A stretch of DNA of 64,000 nucleotides from a virus: IMG/VR virus record IMGVR_UViG_3300007513_000001, positions 1 through 64,000 of that record; one strand, 5' to 3'. The notes under the pieces were generated by a model. It searched no databases. It was not told where the DNA came from and saw nothing but the letters and a program-made list of their open reading frames with translations. The translations under genes and the position numbers were made by a program. Shown here in pieces: positions 61,765-64,000 of this stretch (its first letter is position 1; every line of letters starts with the position of its first letter).

Positions 61765-63384
61765 ATGAAAACTGAACAATTAAAAAAGTATTTTCCTCAT
61801 CCAGAAGTTAGAGAATCTCAGCAGCAAGCGATTGATTTTGCTATTTCTTCATTTGCCGCTGGAAAGAAATATGTTATACTCGAAGCTGGAACAGGAGTGG
61901 GCAAGAGTGCAATCGGAATTGCGATTGCAAGATACTTAGCCAATGAAGTTGCTGTTGAAGATTCTTATAAGTGCGGCGGGCTATTTTTAACCACTCAAAA
62001 AATTCTGCAAGATCAATACATTAAAGACTATTCTGCAGCCAAGGGCTTGATGGAGACAATTAAGTCATCTGCAAATTATTCATGCCGTCACCTCCGCGGG
62101 AGTTCGTGTGCAGAAGGTTTGAGAGCACTTAAGGCTGCTGATAAAAAATCTCAGTTTTTTAAAACTTGTGCTTTCCGGTGCACATATAAAAAAGCAAAAG
62201 AAAAATTTGTTGGAAGCAGTTATGGAATTACTAATTTTTCTTATTTTTTAGCAGAGACTCAATATGTCGGAAAAATTAAACCGCACCAACTCTTAGTTGT
62301 CGATGAAGCTCATAATTCAGAATTAGAATTAAGTAAATTTATTGAAATTGGAATCTCTAAAAGATTTTGTGTTAGAGTGCTTAAGCTTACAATGCCAGAT
62401 TTTTCTAGCCAAAAACAAGCTATAAACTGGGTAGAGCAAGTTTATGAACCAAGGTTGTCTTCGCACGTAAAGCATATCGAAAATATGCTAGAGAAATATG
62501 TTGGATTAAAAGAAAAGATTAAAGAATTTGCTAATATAGCTAATAAATTTGAGATGTTAGATAAACATGCATGCAAACTTAGAAGATTTCTATCTCACTA
62601 CTCTGAAGAAAATTGGGTCTTTAATTACGAAAAAGAGGGAGACAGCGCAAGACTAGAGTTTAAACCTGTGGATATATCTAAGTTTGCTCAAGAATATCTT
62701 CTCAAATATGGCAAACAAGTTTTGATGATGTCTGCAACAATATTAAATAAAGATGCATTCTGCGAGCTGATGGGGATAAAAAAAGAAGAAGCTGCTTTTA
62801 TTTCTATTCCATCTCCATTCCCAAAAGACAATCGCCCTATTATAGTCAGCCCTATTGGAAAAATGAGTTCGTCTTCTATTGATCAAACTCTGCCAAAGTT
62901 GGCCATTGCTATCAAAGAAATTATTGATAACCATGAAGATGAAAAGGGGATTATTCATTGCCACTCTTACAAAATAGCAAATTATTTGAAAAAAAATATT
63001 AAATCTAACAGGTTTTTAATTCACGATTCTTCAAATAGGGATATGATTCTTGAAAAACATATGAAATCAAAAAAACCAACCATACTACTAAGCCCATCTA
63101 TGACGGAAGGAGTAGATTTAAAAGGCGATATGAGTAGATTCCAAATTTTGTGTAAGGTGCCTTATCCGTATCTTGGAGATAAGCTAATCAAAAAGAAAAT
63201 GAATAAATGGAATTGGTGGTATCCAATGCAAACAGCTAAGACTATAGTTCAATCTGTTGGTAGAAGCATAAGAAATAAAGAAGATTATGCCGCAACTTAT
63301 ATCTTAGATTCGGATTGGAATTATTTTTATAAAAGAAATTCTGCATACTTACCTACAGATTTTTCTTCTTGCATTCTTCAATAG
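61765..63384 (+). CDS. DinG/XPD-type DNA helicase with probable Fe-S cluster
   Basis: 539 residues. Walker A AGTGVGKS (41-48), DEAH box (VVDEAHN, ~180), motif III-type MMSATIL, and C-terminal motifs GVDLKGDMSRFQIL and QSVGRSIRNKED (Arg finger region). Four cysteines at 106, 115, 135 and 139 are placed as in the Fe-S cluster of XPD/DinG helicases. It unwinds DNA 5'-3' in known relatives. No nuclease domain is fused. Confidence 0.9.
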   Translation: MKTEQLKKYFPHPEVRESQQQAIDFAISSFAAGKKYVILEAGTGVGKSAIGIAIARYLANEVAVEDSYKCGGLFLTTQKILQDQYIKDYSAAKGLMETIKSSANYSCRHLRGSSCAEGLRALKAADKKSQFFKTCAFRCTYKKAKEKFVGSSYGITNFSYFLAETQYVGKIKPHQLLVVDEAHNSELELSKFIEIGISKRFCVRVLKLTMPDFSSQKQAINWVEQVYEPRLSSHVKHIENMLEKYVGLKEKIKEFANIANKFEMLDKHACKLRRFLSHYSEENWVFNYEKEGDSARLEFKPVDISKFAQEYLLKYGKQVLMMSATILNKDAFCELMGIKKEEAAFISIPSPFPKDNRPIIVSPIGKMSSSSIDQTLPKLAIAIKEIIDNHEDEKGIIHCHSYKIANYLKKNIKSNRFLIHDSSNRDMILEKHMKSKKPTILLSPSMTEGVDLKGDMSRFQILCKVPYPYLGDKLIKKKMNKWNWWYPMQTAKTIVQSVGRSIRNKEDYAATYILDSDWNYFYKRNSAYLPTDFSSCILQ

Positions 63385-63393
63385 GACATAACG

Positions 63394-63930
63394 ATGCCAG
63401 GCTTAGTTTACAAAAATATACACGAGCTCAAGAAAGAGTTAGATAACTGGGGATATTCTATCTTTACAATATCTGGTGGTTTTGATCCTATTCACGTGGG
63501 TCATATTAGATATATAACTTCCGCAGCAGAGGCTGCTCAAGTAGGATCTCCCGATACTGGTTTCTGGAACCCGGGGGTGTTGGTGGTTATTGTTAATAGC
63601 GATGGTTTTCTAAAGAGAAAGAAAGGATATTCGTTTATGCCCTTAGAAGAAAGAATGGAAATAATCTCCTCTATTGAAGGCGTCGATTTTGTTACTTGCT
63701 GGGATGATGGCACTCAAACAGTAATAGGCGCATTAGAAATACTGAAACCTCAATTCTTTTTAAAGGGCGGCGACAGATGCGATCCAGAGAGTGTACCAGA
63801 ATTCTCGACATGCGATAAAATTGGTTGCGAAGTGCTTTTTGACATAGGGGGAAAAGAAAAGGTTCAAAGCTCTTCAGAGCTGGTGCGGCAATATGAAAAC
63901 ATTAGACTCAAAAAAGATAAAAAGAAATAA
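63394..63930 (+). CDS. Cytidylyltransferase-fold nucleotidyltransferase
   Basis: 178 residues. GGFDPIHVGHIRYI (28-41) is the HxGH nucleotide-binding motif; VVIVNSDGFLKRKKG gives the second element; FFLKGGDR and the end KVQSSSEL match HldE/TagD-type enzymes that activate a sugar phosphate or alcohol. Residues 47-60 form an insertion. Substrate unknown. Its last 38 bases overlap the next gene. Confidence 0.82.
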   Translation: MPGLVYKNIHELKKELDNWGYSIFTISGGFDPIHVGHIRYITSAAEAAQVGSPDTGFWNPGVLVVIVNSDGFLKRKKGYSFMPLEERMEIISSIEGVDFVTCWDDGTQTVIGALEILKPQFFLKGGDRCDPESVPEFSTCDKIGCEVLFDIGGKEKVQSSSELVRQYENIRLKKDKKK

Positions 63931-64000
63931 AAAAACGACTGATATTCTAAGAGAATATATTAGATTCATACAAGAAGATGTAGGAGGAATCGACTCTGTT
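63893..64000 (+). CDS. Leader-type A protein, 3' truncated
   Basis: The frame from ATG 63893 is open to the window end. After a Lys-rich lead, residues ~18-29 (ILREYIRFIQED) match the first leader family, with I-Q-E at the end. The rest lies beyond the window. Confidence 0.65.
   Translation, partial: MKTLDSKKIKRNKKTTDILREYIRFIQEDVGGIDSV

Overview
This window looks like part of a large tailed-phage (jumbo phage) genome. It is densely packed with very small genes, mostly on the + strand, many overlapping by 1, 4 or 14 bases. It carries four tRNA genes, two tail-fibre-like genes, and enzymes common as phage cargo: GIY-YIG nucleases, a MazG/HisE-like hydrolase, Hsp20, a DinG/XPD-type helicase and a cytidylyltransferase. 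No terminase, capsid or polymerase gene lies in the window, so the phage assignment is inference. An exported protein with a MYXO-CTERM-like tail (8593-9792) and several lipoproteins with Asp/Thr/Gly-rich tails hint at a Myxococcota-type host.

Layout. 1-4.3 kb: a run of proteins sharing the 14-residue leader MNLLREYIRELLSE or a variant, including an ADP-ribosyltransferase and acetyltransferase-like proteins. 4.3-7.3 kb: cysteine synthase-like and GMP reductase-like enzymes. 7.6-9.9 kb: tRNA Leu, Lys, Thr and Pro, with a strongly structured, apparently non-coding RNA between Leu and Lys. 9.9-13.4 kb: sulfotransferase-like protein, three lipoproteins and an exported matrixin-like protease. 13.4-16.5 kb: small genes behind strong promoters. 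16.5-32.3 kb: an array of about 40 tiny proteins starting MKVGDLV (probable SH3/KOW-like barrels), most joined by an identical 14-base gene overlap and interrupted by other small genes. 32.3-39 kb: mixed small genes. 40-46.5 kb: two TGTAWCA repeat clusters flank highly expressed-looking operons, including a MoxR ATPase and a VWA/zinc-peptidase-like partner. 46.6-58.6 kb: about 25 proteins with the leader MKITKRQLRRIIKE or a variant. 58.6-61.7 kb, minus strand: serine protease, beta-propeller protein and tail fibre. 61.7-64 kb: helicase, cytidylyltransferase and the start of another leader protein.

How it may work together. Both leader families are 14 residues long, share hydrophobic positions 3, 8, 11 and 12, and nearly all end in [L/I/V]-x-E. 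That is the cleavage motif of the T4 prohead protease, and the form resembles the T4 capsid-targeting sequence. The best reading is that this phage packages some 30 or more internal proteins, some of them enzymes, to be injected into the host. The MKVGD array looks like a set of early or middle accessory genes expressed from a recurring promoter: TTCTGTAAAAAA, then TATAAT, with exactly 18 bases between TGTAAA and TATAAT in ten copies. The first gene after each such promoter is visibly richer in GC at third codon positions than its neighbours. Several RNA structures (a Shine-Dalgarno-sequestering stem, a terminator with a promoter element in its loop, paired intercistronic hairpins with a compensatory change) point to extensive RNA-level control.
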